The notes under the pieces: generated by a model
What the model was told of the DNA's origin: nothing
Seen by the model: only the letters and a program-made list of their open reading frames with translations
Databases searched by the model: none
Part shown: piece after piece, positions 5,670 to 6,577 of the stretch
Layout of the letters: each line of letters begins with the position of its first letter
Position numbering within the stretch: the first letter of the stretch is position 1
Assembly: GCA_027038335.1 (NCBI GenBank)
Contig: JALVWI010000299.1
Span: forward strand, 1-6,577
Origin: Campylobacterales bacterium
GTDB taxonomy: Bacteria > Campylobacterota > Campylobacteria > Campylobacterales > JALSKU01
Length of the DNA stretch: 6,577 nt
Direction of reading: 5' to 3'
Program-made: the position numbers and the translations under genes

Positions 5670-6485
5670 TTATTCTCCTTCTTTGCTGTCAGTTGCTTCT
5701 TTACTTGTTTCTTCAGCTTTCGGCTCCTCTTTCTTTGCCGCTTCTTCACTCTCTTTGCTTACTTCTTCAGTAGTTTCAACAGCTTCTTCCTCTTCTTGGT
5801 CTTGAGCCAATATCTCTTTTCCTTCTATGATAGCTTCACACATTTCTCTACAGAAAAGCTGGATACTTCTTATCGCGTCATCATTTCCCGGAATTGGATA
5901 ATCTATAACATCAGGATCACAGTTTGTATCTATAGGAGCAACAACCGGGATACCAAGTCTATTTGCTTCTTTAACGGCAATTTTCTCTTTAACGGTATCT
6001 ATAACAAAGATCATATCAGGAGCACCCTTCATATCTTTGATACCGCCAAGATAATTCATCAATTTTTCTTTTTTTCTTTTTAAAACAAGAGCTTCTCTTT
6101 TAGTTAAAAGATCAAGCTGTCCTTCTTCTTCCATTTTTTGGATAACTTCAAGTTTTCTGATAGATTGCTTGATAGTTTGAAAGTTTGTAAGCATACCGCC
6201 TAGCCATCTATGATCTACATAAGGCATACCACATTTGGTAGCATACTCTTTGATAGATGCATTTGCTTGTTTTTTTGTACCTACAAAAAGGATAGTTTTA
6301 CCCTCAGCTGCAGCATCTCTAACAACATTATAAGTATATCTGAAATATCTCAAAGTCTTTTGTAAGTCTATGATGTAGATATTTTTTCTTTCACCAAAGA
6401 TATATTTTTTCATCTTTGGATTCCATCTTCTTGTCTGGTGTCCAAAGTGAACACCGCACTCCAATAGGTCCTTCATAGTAACCAT
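5670..6485 (-). CDS. rpsB: 30S ribosomal protein S2
   Basis: Small-subunit ribosomal protein needed for late 30S assembly and for holding S1. 271 residues from the ATG at 6485. Recognisable blocks: LLECGVHFGHQTRRWNPKM (7-25), GERKNIYIIDLQKT (31-44), LFVGTKKQA (66-74), HRWLGGMLTNF (92-102), MIFVIDTVKEKIAVKEA (158-174), DTNCDPD (186-192) and PIPGNDDAIRSIQL (197-210). Residues about 226-271 form a Glu/Lys/Ala-rich acidic tail with no fold signal, a variable region in S2 proteins. An in-frame GTG (6524) upstream would add 13 residues, but the ATG at 6485 is preferred because AAAGGAG is placed about 5 bases before it and S2 homologues begin MV-M-DLLECGVHFGHQ. First gene of the pair with tsf. Confidence 0.98.
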   Translation of the reverse strand: MVTMKDLLECGVHFGHQTRRWNPKMKKYIFGERKNIYIIDLQKTLRYFRYTYNVVRDAAAEGKTILFVGTKKQANASIKEYATKCGMPYVDHRWLGGMLTNFQTIKQSIRKLEVIQKMEEEGQLDLLTKREALVLKRKKEKLMNYLGGIKDMKGAPDMIFVIDTVKEKIAVKEANRLGIPVVAPIDTNCDPDVIDYPIPGNDDAIRSIQLFCREMCEAIIEGKEILAQDQEEEEAVETTEEVSKESEEAAKKEEPKAEETSKEATDSKEGE

Positions 6486-6577
6486 TGTGTCTCCTTTATT
6501 TTTTTGGTTTATCATCCTCCACACCCATCAACGCCAATGACGCAACCTTTAAGGATTGGTGTGTGTGAGATTAAGGA
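6486..6577 (-). promoter_or_regulatory. rpsB leader with stem-forming segments
   Basis: 92 bases upstream of rpsB up to the window edge, with a patch richer in G and C than its surroundings. On the minus-strand transcript CACACC (6563-6558) can pair with GGUGUG (6525-6520), enclosing a short hairpin CGUC-AUU-GGCG (6542-6532); CUC (6569-6567) and GAG (6519-6517) could extend the outer stem across a 3-base bulge. UCCUUAA occurs twice (6577-6571 and 6555-6549), and each copy is complementary to five bases of the rpsB ribosome-binding site. This could be an S2 autoregulatory leader, but pairing was done by eye. No promoter box is convincing; it may lie beyond the window. Confidence 0.35.
6491..6497 (-). 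promoter_or_regulatory. Ribosome-binding site that decides the rpsB start
   Basis: AAAGGAG on the minus strand, followed by 5 bases (ACACA) and the ATG at 6485. The strength and spacing favour this ATG over the upstream in-frame GTG at 6524, which would place the site inside the coding sequence. Confidence 0.75.

Noticed and set aside
5658..6083. 141-codon plus-strand frame with a hydrophobic translation over rpsB
   Set aside because: It lies antisense to a clearly conserved ribosomal protein gene. The Phe/Leu richness is what Glu/Lys codons give when read backwards, and no family is recognised.
6486..6524. N-terminal extension of S2 from the GTG at 6524
   Set aside because: The extra 13 residues (MWRMINQKNKGDT) do not resemble S2, and they contain the ribosome-binding site of the normal ATG at 6485.
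6510..6577. End of an upstream protein-coding gene at the window edge
   Set aside because: One minus-strand frame stays open for about 21 codons to a TGA near 6512, but it is too short to judge, resembles nothing I recognise, and overlaps the leader stems.

Overview
The window reads entirely on the minus strand. It is AT-rich (by eye about one third G+C), densely packed, and looks like the chromosome of a Campylobacterota (former Epsilonproteobacteria) bacterium. Three things support this. The gene order rpsB, tsf, ABC ATPase, fliR, acidic protein, gmk, tatA, argS is the order I recall around Cj1182c-Cj1175c of Campylobacter jejuni. EF-Ts has the long form seen in that phylum. The acidic protein between fliR and gmk matches the phylum-specific chemotaxis protein ChePep. 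The genus cannot be fixed from this sequence; a free-living relative of the Arcobacter/Sulfurimonas/Sulfurospirillum type is plausible.

Layout, in transcription order (high to low coordinates). 6577-6486 is an rpsB leader with stem-forming segments. 6485-4600 is the rpsB-tsf translation pair, separated by 2 bases. 4599-4451 is an intergenic stretch with short tandem repeats next to tsf and a good -10 box (TATAAT, 4499-4494) before the next operon. 4450-3008 holds a LolD-type ABC ATPase and fliR, whose stop and start codons abut (TAGATG). 3007-2944 is an AT-rich spacer with a weak promoter candidate. 2943-963 holds chePep and gmk, 10 bases apart. 962-873 carries a second good -10 box and a long imperfect dyad. 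872-1 holds tatA and the 5' third or so of argS, which runs off the window.

Functionally the window mixes housekeeping genes (ribosomal protein S2, EF-Ts, guanylate kinase, arginyl-tRNA synthetase, Tat export) with motility genes (flagellar export gate FliR and chemotaxis regulator ChePep). Three of the eight genes (ABC ATPase, gmk, argS) must start at TTG.

I do not see a new mobile, defence or biosynthetic system. No tRNA, rRNA, CRISPR array, insertion sequence or pseudogene is visible. The most interesting item is ChePep: a receiver-like N-terminus that has lost its acidic pocket, a very acidic low-complexity middle, a lysine patch and a short C-terminal helical region. Next come the possible rpsB leader regulation, the tandem repeats after tsf and the dyad before tatA.
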